44,833 nt of DNA from Deltaproteobacteria bacterium (GCA_016875095.1 VGSG01000022.1:1-44833); one strand, 5' to 3'. Counted from the first letter of the stretch, positions 32,874 through 42,842 are shown. The notes: a model not told the origin generated them from the sequence alone. Translations and numbers: made by a program.

Positions 32874-34615
32874 CAGGGCTGCCTCATAGAGACCCTGATT
32901 TCTTGGAGACGCGCCTCGATCTGCTCTTTAGACAGATTAGCGTATCGCGCGGGGAGGATCTCCCGCGACGTGCATTCCAGGACAGCCAAGAGCTCCTGAT
33001 ACTCGCGCTGTCTGGCTATATCGGCGGGGATGAAGTCCCGCGCCTCTTCCAGAACAATGCCCGGAGTGAGCCGTCCTTCCAGAAGCGCCCGCCTTTTCAG
33101 CTCCACAAGCACATGGTCAAAATCGGATGGGAAATACTCGGCGGTGAGTCCGAGGAACTCCTCGCGCTGCTCCGGAGAGAAGTCATCCAGGCTCATGCCC
33201 GCCTGCGTCAATACGTGCCTGATGAAGGACTCCTTTTCTTCTCCTTCATTGTCGAAGACGGGAAGATGCTCGCCTGCCCGTCCCGATCTCTTGATGTCCG
33301 GCTCCAAACGATCGGGCCGGGCGGTAATGATAATCCAGACGATCTTGCCTCGGTTTTGATCGTCGGACATCATCCGCAACATGTTCCCGAAGAGCCTTCG
33401 GTCAACATCATGGGTGGTAGGGCCTCGGCCGCCTATCTCCGTGTCGGCCTCATCGTAGATCACCATGACATTGCCCATAGCTTCGAGCACCGACCTGATC
33501 CGTTCCCAGTTTTTCTCGGTTTGCCCCACGTAAGGCCCGCGAATATTTTTCAGGACGACGGCCACCCATCCGCATTCCTTGGCAAAAGCCTTGTAGATGA
33601 AGGTCTTGCCTACGCCGTTCGCGCCCGCCACGAGTATACCTACCGGCATAATCCGGGGATCGTTGCCCCTGAGGCATTCTCTCAGCTCCCTCAGTTTCTT
33701 CAGGAGACGCGATGCGCCGATTACCTTTTCAAAGCCGAACGAAAGGCGAAGGAACTCGATATGCCCTTCAAGCTCCTTCTCGATAATCTCCTTTGTCTTT
33801 TCCGAGATGACCTCCAGCGTTATCGCCTGCCGTCGGTACCCGGCCTGTAAGAAGATCTGCCGCAACGACAGGAGCGTCAGTCCCGCGCTGCCGTACGCGA
33901 GCTGATCCGGCGAGAGGCTGGTCTCCACCTTCTCTTCCGCGATCAGCTTCCGGATGTATTGCATTCGAGCGTCCTGATTGGGACGGTCGATTTGAATCGG
34001 GGCGGTGTACGGCAAGTCAACAATCCGTTCATTGATGCCGTTGAGAGTCTCACCGATCAAGAAGACGATGTCAGAAGATGCGACAAATGCGCTGTCTGAA
34101 AACCAATTCTCCAAGGTCAAGACCTTCAAACGCTCTGAATCGAGCATCAGCTCGCCGCGAGCCGGCGGCGCCACGGCCTCCGCGTATCGGATGATAAAAG
34201 CGAAATCCTTACGTATCTTGGCGCTGGGATCGTCAGATCGCGGGATCGTCACATCGAGTCTCGTGAACTCACGGAGAGTTGCGCACGCGGTCACAATGTC
34301 GCGACGCGACGCGGAAAGTATTTTGTCGAGCCGATCTTCGCCGATTTCCCTTGCCACAAGCTGCCGATCGAGAGGATTGCGAAAAGATATGCCTGTGGCG
34401 GGATCGTACACGATTACAATGCGTGGGGCTGTCGGTCGATCCGGTTTGATGAGCGCTTCTACGAGAAAATCGACCAAAGGAACGTACGAACCGGAAGGCA
34501 ATTGATAGACATCCTTCGTGTTCCCATAAACCAGAAAGACGTTAGACTGGGACGATACGTATTTCTCTACGATCTTGGCCGCAAATTCAGGTTGGTGGGA
34601 GGGTTCGTCTGTCAT
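32873..34615 (-). CDS. AAA+ ATPase, partner of the PspA-like protein
   Basis: The C-terminal AAA module is intact, with Walker A GANGVGKT, Walker B VMVIYDEAD, sensor-1 region IIITARPDRLEP and an arginine-rich SGRAGE finger region, like classical VPS4/FtsH-type AAA proteins. The first 280 residues look like a second, degenerate AAA module without a P-loop (NVFLVYGNTKDVY, DIVFLIGETLNGINERI, then a lid-like helical part). It lies 87 bases after the PspA-like gene and overlaps tsaD by one base. The likely role is remodelling of the PspA-like polymer or another complex at the membrane. The ATG at 34615 is chosen; a GTG nine codons upstream is the alternative. Confidence 0.8.
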   Translation of the reverse strand: MTDEPSHQPEFAAKIVEKYVSSQSNVFLVYGNTKDVYQLPSGSYVPLVDFLVEALIKPDRPTAPRIVIVYDPATGISFRNPLDRQLVAREIGEDRLDKILSASRRDIVTACATLREFTRLDVTIPRSDDPSAKIRKDFAFIIRYAEAVAPPARGELMLDSERLKVLTLENWFSDSAFVASSDIVFLIGETLNGINERIVDLPYTAPIQIDRPNQDARMQYIRKLIAEEKVETSLSPDQLAYGSAGLTLLSLRQIFLQAGYRRQAITLEVISEKTKEIIEKELEGHIEFLRLSFGFEKVIGASRLLKKLRELRECLRGNDPRIMPVGILVAGANGVGKTFIYKAFAKECGWVAVVLKNIRGPYVGQTEKNWERIRSVLEAMGNVMVIYDEADTEIGGRGPTTHDVDRRLFGNMLRMMSDDQNRGKIVWIIITARPDRLEPDIKRSGRAGEHLPVFDNEGEEKESFIRHVLTQAGMSLDDFSPEQREEFLGLTAEYFPSDFDHVLVELKRRALLEGRLTPGIVLEEARDFIPADIARQREYQELLAVLECTSREILPARYANLSKEQIEARLQEIRVSMRQP

Positions 34616-34702
34616 CGGTCGAATGTTGATGCTAGCGCTCACAAAGGGAGCGAACGCGTACCGGGCGTGACCTGCTCAAAGAGCGACCACGGCGCAGGGT
34701 AA

Positions 34703-35449
34703 TCAACCCAAGTCTCGCTCTTTTTCCGGAGCGCCGGCAGGCGCTTCCGTGCGAGCCTTGAGCAGTTCGTCGAAGCGGGCGGCGGCGTCCCTTTCCGCTC
34801 CGATCCGTTCATACGCTACGTCTTGAGTTCCAACGGTGGCGCTGCGCATCTCCGTGGCGATCTTGGCTTCCGCCCTGAGGGCTCCAACCTTTTCTCTGAT
34901 CGCTACGATCGATTCGTCCACCCCCGTCTCTCCAAGGCCTTTGAGGCGGTCCTCCAACTGAATGATTTGCCGGTGAGAAATAAATTCAGCCACCAGTTCA
35001 CCTTGCTCTCTCTTGAGCTTGTCGATTTCCTCGGTGAAATCACGGAGCTTTGTCTTGTAGTCTTCCACTTTCTGAGTCTGTAGTTCCAAGTCCTTGGCGA
35101 GGAGCGCTTGTTTGGCGTCGATATCCTTCATACGAGTGATATACCGCGTCCCCGCTTCCCTGTGCCCCGGGTTGTTCGGCTCCCCCTGGGCCATCGCAAG
35201 CGCGCCCTCCAACTTGCGCTGAAGGTCTTTCTCTTCATCGTCGAGCTTCTTGAGGGCGACGTCGGTTTTCTCGCGTTCCCTGGCGAGGAGCGCCACCGCT
35301 TCCTGCATTTCTTTATAGCGCCTTTTCGCTTCGTCGATGGCGGTTGCGTACGTTGCCCGGATAGCTTCGGGACTCGATGAAACCAAGTCATCTCCGCGCC
35401 TGATGAAGAACCCTCGAATCAGAGCGACCAATCTGTCTATGAAGCCCAT
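34703..35449 (-). CDS. PspA/IM30-like coiled-coil protein
   Basis: The N-terminal helix MGFIDRLVALIRGFF is amphipathic and similar to the membrane-binding helix of PspA and Vipp1. The next 200 residues are almost all long, charged helices with heptad patterns, as in PspA, a bacterial relative of ESCRT-III that forms membrane-bound rods. The C-terminal 25 residues are disordered-looking. It is 248 residues, near PspA length. AAGGAGG six bases before the ATG at 35449 fixes the start. It is the first gene of a probable operon with the AAA+ ATPase and tsaD, under the promoter at 35541-35514. Identity as a true PspA is likely but not certain. Confidence 0.75.
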   Translation of the reverse strand: MGFIDRLVALIRGFFIRRGDDLVSSSPEAIRATYATAIDEAKRRYKEMQEAVALLAREREKTDVALKKLDDEEKDLQRKLEGALAMAQGEPNNPGHREAGTRYITRMKDIDAKQALLAKDLELQTQKVEDYKTKLRDFTEEIDKLKREQGELVAEFISHRQIIQLEDRLKGLGETGVDESIVAIREKVGALRAEAKIATEMRSATVGTQDVAYERIGAERDAAARFDELLKARTEAPAGAPEKERDLG

Positions 35450-35513
35450 CACATGCCTCCTTGCTCACCCCGAAGACCCGATACTCGCATGGTCAGTATG
35501 AATGGCCGACACA

Positions 35514-35541
35514 ATTGTATATCCGATCAGCCACGTGTCAA
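35514..35541 (-). promoter_or_regulatory. Sigma70-like promoter of the pspA-like/AAA+/tsaD operon
   Basis: On the minus strand TTGACA (35541-35536) and TACAAT (35519-35514) are 16 bases apart. The transcript would start about 55 bases before the PspA-like start codon. I see no sigma54-type GG/GC elements, so this operon is not under the PspF-type control known from Escherichia coli. Confidence 0.6.
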
Positions 35542-35636
35542 GCTGCGGTATGGGTGTTGTTACATGCCGAGAAGCACGGCAAGCAATCGGCGCTTGTGAC
35601 TGTCGGTTCGTTCTCGAGCGGCTTGGAACCGGGCCC

Positions 35637-36194
35637 TCATCGAAGATGATCGAAGTACCAGGCTTCCAGTTCTTCCCAGCTCGCAAAGCGCTCGGTTACA
35701 GCCTGCGAGTAATCTCGGTTCCAGGGACGATGCATGAGGCCGACCCGAATTCCCGCATCCAGGTACTCTTGCACGTGTTTGACATCGTCCTCCACCATGA
35801 ATTCCACCAGATGATCCGCCAGGTATTGGGTCTTGTTCCGGTCGCCGCCCGTAACGACCATTTTCGGAACGGTTGGATTCCAGTTCAGAGCTTGTAGCTG
35901 GCGTTGCGCAGTTTGAGGATCCGACCTCCCGGTTATAAACAAGAGCGGTTCCCGCGTTTCGCGGTGTATGCGGGAAAGGGCCCGCGTAGCGCCCTCATAA
36001 GCTGCAATGACCGGAGCCTTGTACATCCATTCCACTGCTCGCCACAAGGTCTTGACGTCGATCCCAAGAACTTCCAGGTCCCACGTGCCCAGCTCGTCAA
36101 TTCTTATGCGCCGGCCCGTTATCTCCCCTATGTGTTCAAGGATTACTTCGATTGAGTTCAGGACGACTCCGTCCACGTCAAAAGCTATCTTCAT
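35637..36194 (-). CDS. HAD-superfamily 5'-nucleotidase-like hydrolase
   Basis: MKIAFDVDGVVLNS carries the nucleophile Asp and the second Asp of the HAD motif I. FITGRSD is motif II, and MVEDDVKH is motif IV. The layout and size (185 residues) resemble 5'(3')-deoxyribonucleotidases (NT5C type), which act in the cytosol on nucleoside monophosphates. The ATG at 36194 starts the domain directly. It lies upstream of the PspA-like gene but the promoter at 35541 separates them. Confidence 0.75.
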   Translation of the reverse strand: MKIAFDVDGVVLNSIEVILEHIGEITGRRIRIDELGTWDLEVLGIDVKTLWRAVEWMYKAPVIAAYEGATRALSRIHRETREPLLFITGRSDPQTAQRQLQALNWNPTVPKMVVTGGDRNKTQYLADHLVEFMVEDDVKHVQEYLDAGIRVGLMHRPWNRDYSQAVTERFASWEELEAWYFDHLR

Positions 36195-36585
36195 CGGCAA
36201 TCGACCTCGCATTCAATCCAGGTCGTCTTCTCGCATCGTTTGCACGGCGAGCGACGAAGCTCGGAAAAGCGGCTCCTCGCATTGTGCGCCCTGTCCTGAA
36301 CACATCTCAGAGACGGGCAAGCATCGCCTTGAAATCCACATTAGCATATGAACCGGCATGTCGCTACCGCGTCGAGAGGCCAAATGCGTCTACCCCTTCC
36401 AACCTATCCTCTGCGCGATCCAACGAAAACGAATCGCTCGGCGAACTATCCTTGTGCGAGAGACCTGTGATACATTTCAGGCTATCGGCAATCCATTCTT
36501 CGAGGGAGATCGGGAGCAAAATGACGGCGTGGAATCACTATTCCGCCGGGATGTCCAACCAACCATTCGTGTCCAGGCTTATTAG
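36195..36585. other. Intergenic stretch of about 390 bases between divergent genes
   Basis: I see no convincing ORF; the open frames here lack codon pattern and ribosome binding sites. It must hold the promoters of the HAD gene (minus) and of the gene at 36586 (plus), but I see no strong consensus match. No repeats stand out. Confidence 0.45.
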
Positions 36586-37380
36586 ATGATTGAGAACGAC
36601 GCCACCGGCCCTGCGGTCGAATCATCGGACGTGAGCGAATTGATCGCCGCCCTTTCCGCGGTTCCGGACGCGCATCAAAGAAGCCATGCCCTTGCCGAAA
36701 GGTTGAAGGAACTGGACGATGGCGCGGTTCTGGAGGCCATTCGGATTATCTACGAGAAGACGCTTACGGGTAATCGAGATTTCGCGCTCCTCTATAACGG
36801 GCTCATCCTCTCCGGCGCCCTTGTTCGGGGCCTCGGTTCAGAGAAAATGTCGCGGCTTGTTCATCGTGCGCAGGAAGCGGGTGACTTCGAGATCGTCTCC
36901 ATTCTCCTGGATCTTCCTTCGGAGCATCCGACTGAGAGCGGGTTTCGGTCTTCGGCAGGGCCCGATCTCAGAGATATTCCCCTTGGAGTGCGGAAGGCGC
37001 TTGCTCGGAAGCCCGACTTTAGATCGATCGAGCGCCTTGCTCGCGACCCGGATCCACGCGTGATTCACAATCTGCTGAAAAACCCTAAGCTTACGGAGCG
37101 GTTGGTGATCGGCATTGCCGCCGCTCGGCCGAGTAACGGGGATGTGCTGGAGGAAATTTACAATCATCCAAAATGGATAGCTCGCTATGACGTCAAGAAG
37201 ACTCTGGTCATGAACCCACACACGCCACTTTCCATCGCGCTTAAGCTGTTGGTATTCATGAAGTTGCCGGATCTGGAAGAGATTCTGGAAGTTCCGAACC
37301 TGCCGGAGCAGGTGAAAAGCGAGGCTCGGAAGATCGTCGGCAAAAAGACCGCGTACGGCCTGGATAACCACGCCGACTGA
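36586..37380 (+). CDS. HEAT-like helical-repeat protein of unknown function
   Basis: The 264-residue soluble protein is made of helical repeats, with LARDPDPRVIHNLLKNPKL, IYNHPKWIARYDVKKTLVMNPHTPL and similar segments like the leucine-rich-repeat-variant or HEAT type. These usually serve as protein-binding scaffolds. The ATG at 36586 has only a weak CCAGG upstream. It is followed 30 bases on by the membrane protein gene at 37411. Confidence 0.65.
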   Translation: MIENDATGPAVESSDVSELIAALSAVPDAHQRSHALAERLKELDDGAVLEAIRIIYEKTLTGNRDFALLYNGLILSGALVRGLGSEKMSRLVHRAQEAGDFEIVSILLDLPSEHPTESGFRSSAGPDLRDIPLGVRKALARKPDFRSIERLARDPDPRVIHNLLKNPKLTERLVIGIAAARPSNGDVLEEIYNHPKWIARYDVKKTLVMNPHTPLSIALKLLVFMKLPDLEEILEVPNLPEQVKSEARKIVGKKTAYGLDNHAD

Positions 37381-37410
37381 CGCTCGGATACCATCGCGGA
37401 GACACGTGGA

Positions 37411-37974
37411 ATGCTTCAGCAGACCATAGGACTGATCGTTCTCTTGATATGCTATGTCTGCTTCGCGGTGATCGTGTTTTCGCCAACCATCTACGTAGCA
37501 TGGCTCTATGTGGCAAGTCGACGCACGCCGAGCGAGGCGCCGGTTCGGCCGAGGATCCTTGTGTCAACGCTCGTGGTAAATGCGATATTAGGCTATTTGT
37601 TGGCGTATCTGGCCTATGACTACTTCGTGATCACTCAAGTCGCGGAACAGGACGCGACCGCAGTGGCAGCGGTTCGGGAAGCGATAGAGTCTGAACGACG
37701 ATACTTCGCGGCACAGGGAAGGTACTACGAAGTCGGCCCTGTAAGAGGCCCGTATGAGAATGAGCACGGCCTGAAAGTGAGCGCAAACGTGATCCTGGAG
37801 GTGGTCTCCGGGTGGGACGCCCAGGAAGAAAAGGAGACCTTCCAGGCCTACGCAGCCCATGTGCGTGGGAGGAAAGCCGTACAGGGAGGGCCCGACGGAA
37901 ACGTGGAGCAGATAGGGCCGAGTTCCACGCGCGCTTTTTCCATCCGCTCCAAGTTGATGAACAGCGTCAAATGA
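37411..37974 (+). CDS. Membrane protein of unknown function with two N-terminal spans
   Basis: Two hydrophobic spans (about residues 5-35 and 48-75) precede a soluble C-terminal domain of about 110 residues, beginning AVAAVREAIESERRYFAAQGRYYEVGPV. That helix followed by short strands resembles the globular part of minor pilins (the Type IV pilin assembly pattern 'YFAAQGRYY'), but there is no prepilin cleavage site at the start. It follows the HEAT-like gene and may be cotranscribed. Function unknown. Confidence 0.6.
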   Translation: MLQQTIGLIVLLICYVCFAVIVFSPTIYVAWLYVASRRTPSEAPVRPRILVSTLVVNAILGYLLAYLAYDYFVITQVAEQDATAVAAVREAIESERRYFAAQGRYYEVGPVRGPYENEHGLKVSANVILEVVSGWDAQEEKETFQAYAAHVRGRKAVQGGPDGNVEQIGPSSTRAFSIRSKLMNSVK

Positions 37975-38127
37975 AGCTCATGCCGCAGGCATCGCTTGGG
38001 GGCCTCTCCCGGACGATAGCGATGATCGTGTGGGCGCAAACCTGTTGCAGCTTGGCGTTCGCTGGCCTATAATGCTGTCCCCTATCCGACAGAGCCACGC
38101 GAGGGCCGGATTGCAAGCGGGGAGCAT

Positions 38128-40794
38128 ATGAAAAAGCTGCTGGAGAAGTACCTCAAGGTATATTCCCACGAATTTTCCAAATTCGCGTGGCTCGCCGCGA
38201 TCTTCTTCGTCATCTTCTTCGTGACCGCCATTTTCCGCACCTATGTGGATGCCGCGTTCCTCAAACGCTACGGACCCGATTACATACCGATGATGCTGGT
38301 TATCAACGCCTTGTTGACCTTCGTGGTCCTCGGGGTGGTGGATCGGCTCTCTAGGCGGTACTTGGACCATTTCCTGCTGTCCGGTTTCTTGGGATGCCTG
38401 GGCGTGATGGTGTTCATCCTCTTTTGGATGGTGAAATCCGGATTCAGCATTGCATATCCAATTCTTTATCAACTCCTGTATCTCCTTGACTCAATCCTGC
38501 TGGTTTACCTGTGGAACATGGCCGGGGACCTGTTCGACACCCGCCAAGGCAAGCGGATCTTTCCACTTGTGACCATGAGTCAGGTTCTGGGGACAACGAC
38601 CGGCAGCTTTATCACCAAGCCCGTCACGCTCCTTATAGGTGAAGACCCGACATTGCTGGTCTTCGCTGTAGTTTGCCTCGCAACTGCTTTCTTCTTGGGT
38701 CGAACCGGCCCCGAAATATTCAAGGGTCAGAAACCCAAGGCCGCTTCCACCACGGCTCGAGGTGATAGCGGGAGGATACCGCTTTCGCGGGTCCCCTCGC
38801 TGATCGCTGAATATCCGATGGTGCGGTACCTCATCGTCACCGGCCTGATTCCCAATATATTGCTCCCGATCTTCTTGTATCAATTCAGCGTGATAGCTAA
38901 TCACACTTTCGCTTCCGAGCAGGCCCTCATTTCATTCCTCAGCATCTTTCGAGGAATGACCACCCTCATGACTTTCGTCTTGCTCTTCTTTGTGGGTCGT
39001 CTCTACTCGACGATGGGGCTGGCCAACGCGTCTTTGGTTCATCCGATCAACTTCGCCCTCCTGTTTGGGTCCTTGCAGGCCTTCTTTAACATCTATGTGG
39101 CTTGTTACGGACAGTTCACCGCCATACTGATCCAGAGAGCGATCTCAGGTCCGGTCAATAAGATATTATACAATGTGCTGCCGAAAGAACTTATTGCATG
39201 GAGCCGCACATTCATTCGCGGAACAGTCCTGAAGGTGGGCATGCTGGCCGGCTCCATGTCCATGATCATACTCAAGCCGGTCGTGGACGCGCGTTCCTTC
39301 TCCTATCTCGCTTTTGTGTTGTCGATCTGGTGGGTGGTGGAGACCCTCATCTTTCGCAGGCATTATAAGAGAATCCTGAAACAGGTGATCGCGGAGAAGG
39401 AGATCGATTTCGATCAGGTCGAATCCGTGCGCGCCTTCGACAGCGGCGGCGCGGCTATGGAACTTGGCCCCGTGCCTGTGGAAGACAGGACGGAAGAAGC
39501 CGCTGCTGTCGGCACAGGCAAGGCGCCTGCCATTGAGCCGGAAGTGGCGCTCAAGATGATGGACGATCCCAACCCGAACACGCGAGCGGAAGCTGCCGCA
39601 TCGTTCGCGATGACCCAAGATGTCCGGGCGGTGAGAAAACTTGTTCAATTCCTGGACGACACGGACATCCATATTCGCAACGCCGCAATTGAGGCTTTGA
39701 TTGCCTACCGGGACAAGATCCTCCCCTATCTCGAAGTGTCGCTGATCGATTCCACGCCAAGAATCAAACAGGGAATTCTCGAAGTCATTCGCCTCTCGGG
39801 GCTCAAGGGCTTTGAAGTGGTTCCATTCCTGGCAAAAGAGCTTAACGACGCGTACTCGAATCTGGTGGTGCTCAGGCGCATGCAGTCGGAGAGTGACGGC
39901 GTGAGCATCACGATGCTCAAGGAGCACCTTCGGGAGACGAATGACGAGATACTCAGGCTGATCTTCTATGCGCTCTGGGTGTACCATGCGGACATGCGGC
40001 TCATTTACAACGCGCTCAAATCCGAGACAGCGTCCATTGCGGTTGAACTCGTGGAGAACTCCATAGAGAAAGAGATCACGCCGTATCTGATCCCGTTGAT
40101 AGAAGACGTGCCCCTGGATGAGAAGATCGAGAAAGGCCGCCAGCATCTTCCGCTGATTCGGAAGGACAATCCGGAGAGGCTCCTGACCTTTCTCGCTGAA
40201 TCCGACGATCCGGTCACCCGGATTATGGCGCTTTTCGTCATTGCGGAACATATGCCTTACGAGAGCTTCATCCCTGTGATCGAGCAACGCTTAACGGACG
40301 AAGATCGCGGGGTCCAGGAGTTAGCCAGGTACGCCCTTGCGAGAACGAGAAACGAGGTGGCCCAGATGCCCGAGATCATAGAAATGATCAACAAATTGAG
40401 GAACTTTACTCTTTTCGAGGACATGGGGATCCGGGAACTCCACGCCATCGCCACCGTCTTGAAAGTGGAACGCTTCAACGCCGGAGACCTGATGATTGTG
40501 GAAGGCGAAGAGAACTCCACCATATATCTCGTGATGTCCGGGTCGGTCAGAATCGTGAACGGCTGGGGCACACCCGATGAAAAGGAACGAGCCGTGATCG
40601 GCGCGGGCTCCTTTCTCGGCGAACTGAGCATGTTCACCCGCATGCCTCCCAATGCCACATGTATCGCGGCGGAAGAGACTGAAGCTTTCTTGTTGCCCCA
40701 CCATCAATTCATCGAGATTATGAGGGTTTATCCGCAGATCGGAATCAATCTTTGCCGCTTCTTTAGCATGAAATGCCGGCAGGCGATCTATTGA
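38128..40794 (+). CDS. ATP/ADP-translocase-like transporter fused to HEAT repeats and a cNMP-binding domain
   Basis: Residues 1-420 form about ten to twelve membrane spans of the nucleotide transporter (Npt/TlcA, MFS-like) type. Residues about 455-740 are helical HEAT-type repeats, with DPNPNTRAEAAASF and DDTDIHIRNAAIEAL. The last 130 residues are a cyclic-nucleotide-binding domain, with FEDMGIRELHAIATVLKVERF and GSFLGELSMFTRMPPNATCIA, whose GEL and R/A residues form the phosphate-binding cassette. The 888-residue fusion suggests a transporter gated by a cyclic nucleotide or similar ligand. GGGGAGC precedes the ATG. Related fusions occur in deltaproteobacteria and other free-living bacteria, so nucleotide uptake from a host need not be implied. 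Confidence 0.85.
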   Translation: MKKLLEKYLKVYSHEFSKFAWLAAIFFVIFFVTAIFRTYVDAAFLKRYGPDYIPMMLVINALLTFVVLGVVDRLSRRYLDHFLLSGFLGCLGVMVFILFWMVKSGFSIAYPILYQLLYLLDSILLVYLWNMAGDLFDTRQGKRIFPLVTMSQVLGTTTGSFITKPVTLLIGEDPTLLVFAVVCLATAFFLGRTGPEIFKGQKPKAASTTARGDSGRIPLSRVPSLIAEYPMVRYLIVTGLIPNILLPIFLYQFSVIANHTFASEQALISFLSIFRGMTTLMTFVLLFFVGRLYSTMGLANASLVHPINFALLFGSLQAFFNIYVACYGQFTAILIQRAISGPVNKILYNVLPKELIAWSRTFIRGTVLKVGMLAGSMSMIILKPVVDARSFSYLAFVLSIWWVVETLIFRRHYKRILKQVIAEKEIDFDQVESVRAFDSGGAAMELGPVPVEDRTEEAAAVGTGKAPAIEPEVALKMMDDPNPNTRAEAAASFAMTQDVRAVRKLVQFLDDTDIHIRNAAIEALIAYRDKILPYLEVSLIDSTPRIKQGILEVIRLSGLKGFEVVPFLAKELNDAYSNLVVLRRMQSESDGVSITMLKEHLRETNDEILRLIFYALWVYHADMRLIYNALKSETASIAVELVENSIEKEITPYLIPLIEDVPLDEKIEKGRQHLPLIRKDNPERLLTFLAESDDPVTRIMALFVIAEHMPYESFIPVIEQRLTDEDRGVQELARYALARTRNEVAQMPEIIEMINKLRNFTLFEDMGIRELHAIATVLKVERFNAGDLMIVEGEENSTIYLVMSGSVRIVNGWGTPDEKERAVIGAGSFLGELSMFTRMPPNATCIAAEETEAFLLPHHQFIEIMRVYPQIGINLCRFFSMKCRQAIY

Positions 40795-40807
40795 TGGGGA
40801 GTTCGTA

Positions 40808-42670
40808 TCAGCCGCGGCGGCGGAGCTTGACCATGAGCGCCGCAATGGCGGCAGGGGTAATTCCGGGGATGCGGGATGCCTGACCCAAGTTGGCCGGTCG
40901 GATAGCCTTCAGTTTTTCCCGCAGCTCTCTGGAAAGCCCGGAGACCGCGTCGTAGTCGAGATCTTCCGGTAGAATAGCTTTTTCCATTCTCTTGAACTGG
41001 CCAGCCTCGCGACGTTGTCGCTCGATGTATCCTTCGTATTTCAGCTCAATTTCCAGTCGTCGAGCCACGTCCTGGGGGATGTCCACCGGGACTAGGCCCG
41101 GATGCATAAGATCCGCGACCTGAACTTCGGGTCTTCGCAGTAATTTGGCAGCGCTTACCGCGTCCTGAAGCTCGGAGCCTCCCCTATTGCGGAGAAGTTC
41201 GTTCAGTTCAGGGGACGGCTTCACCACGACGGCCTCCAGAACCTTAAGATAGCGCTGAACCTGGTTCATCCGAGTATCCAGCCTTGCAGCCTGCGTTTCG
41301 GAAACAAGCCCTAGCGCCTTCCCTTTGTGCAGAAGCCGCTCGCCGGCGTTGTCCTCTCGCAGGAGCAGCCGGTACTCAGCCCGGGATGTGAACATCCGAT
41401 ACGGCTCCGTAACTCCGAGTGTGACCAGATCATCCACCATCACGCCCATGTACGCTTCGGACCTATCCAGGATGAACGGCTCGCGCCCCAGCACGGCCAA
41501 CGCGGCGTTGATCCCGGCCCATAAGCCTTGCGCCGCGGCCTCTTCGTAACCCGATGTGCCATTTATCTGCCCCGCGAAATACAGGCCTTGGTACCGCTTG
41601 GTTTCAAGCGTGAGCTTCAAACAGGTGGGGTTGACGTAGTCATACTCGATCGCGTATGCGGGCCTTACGATCTCAGCCTGCTCCAACCCGGGAACCGATC
41701 GAACCAGCTCCATCTGCAGATCCGCAGGAAGTGAATTCCCCAGGCCCTTGACGTAAACTTCAGACGTGAGCAACCCTTCTGGCTCCACTACCACCGGGTG
41801 GCGCTCCCGATCGGAGAATCGGGCCACCTTGTCTTCCAGAGAAGGGCAGTATCGCGCAGGAGTTCCCTTAATGATTCCCGAGTACAGCGGTGATTTATCG
41901 AGATTGTTTCGCACGATTTCGTGGGTGCGGCTCGATGTGTGGGTCTTGAAACAGGACTTCGTAGGGCGATCGATGCTCTGTGTCCGCAGCGAGAACGGGC
42001 GCGCGACTGCGTCTCCCGCGTCCTCCTCCATGATCGAGTAGTCAACGGTTGAACCCTTGAGCCTCGGGGGCGTTCCGGTCTTGAACCGACCCCAGGGGAG
42101 TTCCATCGCCTTCAACTGAGCAGCCAAATCCCTGGCGGGGAATTCGCCGGCTCGCCCCGCGGGGAACGAGCGTCCTCCCACATGGATCATGCCGTCCAGA
42201 AAGGTCCCGGTGGCAAGAATCACTGCGGCGGCAGTCACTTCGTGCCCGGATCGCTCTTTCACGCCCACACAGCGATTGCCTCGCAGTAAAAGAGCGTCAA
42301 CCATCTCCTGGCGAACCACGAGGTTCGGTTCCTGTTCGACCGCGTACTTCATCGCCAGGGCATAGTCGCCGCGGTCGCACTGCATTCGGGATCCTTGCAC
42401 AGCAGGGCCTTTCCTTGTGCCGAGCGTCTTGTACTGGATGCAGGAGGCGTCCGCCGCGAGACCCATCTGCCCGCCAAGAGCGTCAACCTCTTTTACCAAA
42501 TGCCCTTTTCCCAGCCCTCCGATGGACGGGTTGCACGGCATGAGTCCGATGGTGTCCACGTTCAGGGTGTACATCCACACCCTGAGATCCATCCTCGCGG
42601 GCGCCAAAGCCGCTTCGCACCCGGCGTGACCTGCGCCGACCACAATGATGTCAACGTCCGGTTTCGTCAT
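40808..42670 (-). CDS. mnmG: tRNA uridine 5-carboxymethylaminomethyl modification enzyme MnmG
   Basis: The FAD-binding [14 protein letters not shown] at the start, [24 protein letters not shown] (key part [10 protein letters not shown]), CPSLEDKV and GYEEAAAQG near the C-terminal half are diagnostic of MnmG (GidA). With MnmE it makes the cmnm5 group on U34 of several tRNAs. Length 620 is normal. It converges with the transporter gene; only 13 bases separate the stops. Confidence 0.97.
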   Translation of the reverse strand: MTKPDVDIIVVGAGHAGCEAALAPARMDLRVWMYTLNVDTIGLMPCNPSIGGLGKGHLVKEVDALGGQMGLAADASCIQYKTLGTRKGPAVQGSRMQCDRGDYALAMKYAVEQEPNLVVRQEMVDALLLRGNRCVGVKERSGHEVTAAAVILATGTFLDGMIHVGGRSFPAGRAGEFPARDLAAQLKAMELPWGRFKTGTPPRLKGSTVDYSIMEEDAGDAVARPFSLRTQSIDRPTKSCFKTHTSSRTHEIVRNNLDKSPLYSGIIKGTPARYCPSLEDKVARFSDRERHPVVVEPEGLLTSEVYVKGLGNSLPADLQMELVRSVPGLEQAEIVRPAYAIEYDYVNPTCLKLTLETKRYQGLYFAGQINGTSGYEEAAAQGLWAGINAALAVLGREPFILDRSEAYMGVMVDDLVTLGVTEPYRMFTSRAEYRLLLREDNAGERLLHKGKALGLVSETQAARLDTRMNQVQRYLKVLEAVVVKPSPELNELLRNRGGSELQDAVSAAKLLRRPEVQVADLMHPGLVPVDIPQDVARRLEIELKYEGYIERQRREAGQFKRMEKAILPEDLDYDAVSGLSRELREKLKAIRPANLGQASRIPGITPAAIAALMVKLRRRG

Positions 42671-42842
42671 GATTACCCGGCAGGCATGTGCGGAAGAAAT
42701 CCCATGTCCAGTTTAAGTCAATACGCGACAAATGCAAGAGGAGCCATGCGTTTTCAGCGGGGTGGCTGTTATGACCATCAGGCGAGGCCCTCCGGAGGAA
42801 GTGAGCATACTCCACGGAAGCCGGCATAGCTCATGAATATCA

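Noticed and set aside
36358-36585. Short plus-strand frame in the gap before the HEAT-like gene
   Set aside because: It lacks a ribosome binding site, has no conserved-looking segment, and ends at the start of the real gene.
39166-40287. Minus-strand frame of more than 370 codons opposite the transporter fusion
   Set aside because: It is rich in His, Arg and Asp, a mirror of the sense codons, with no start signal or domain.
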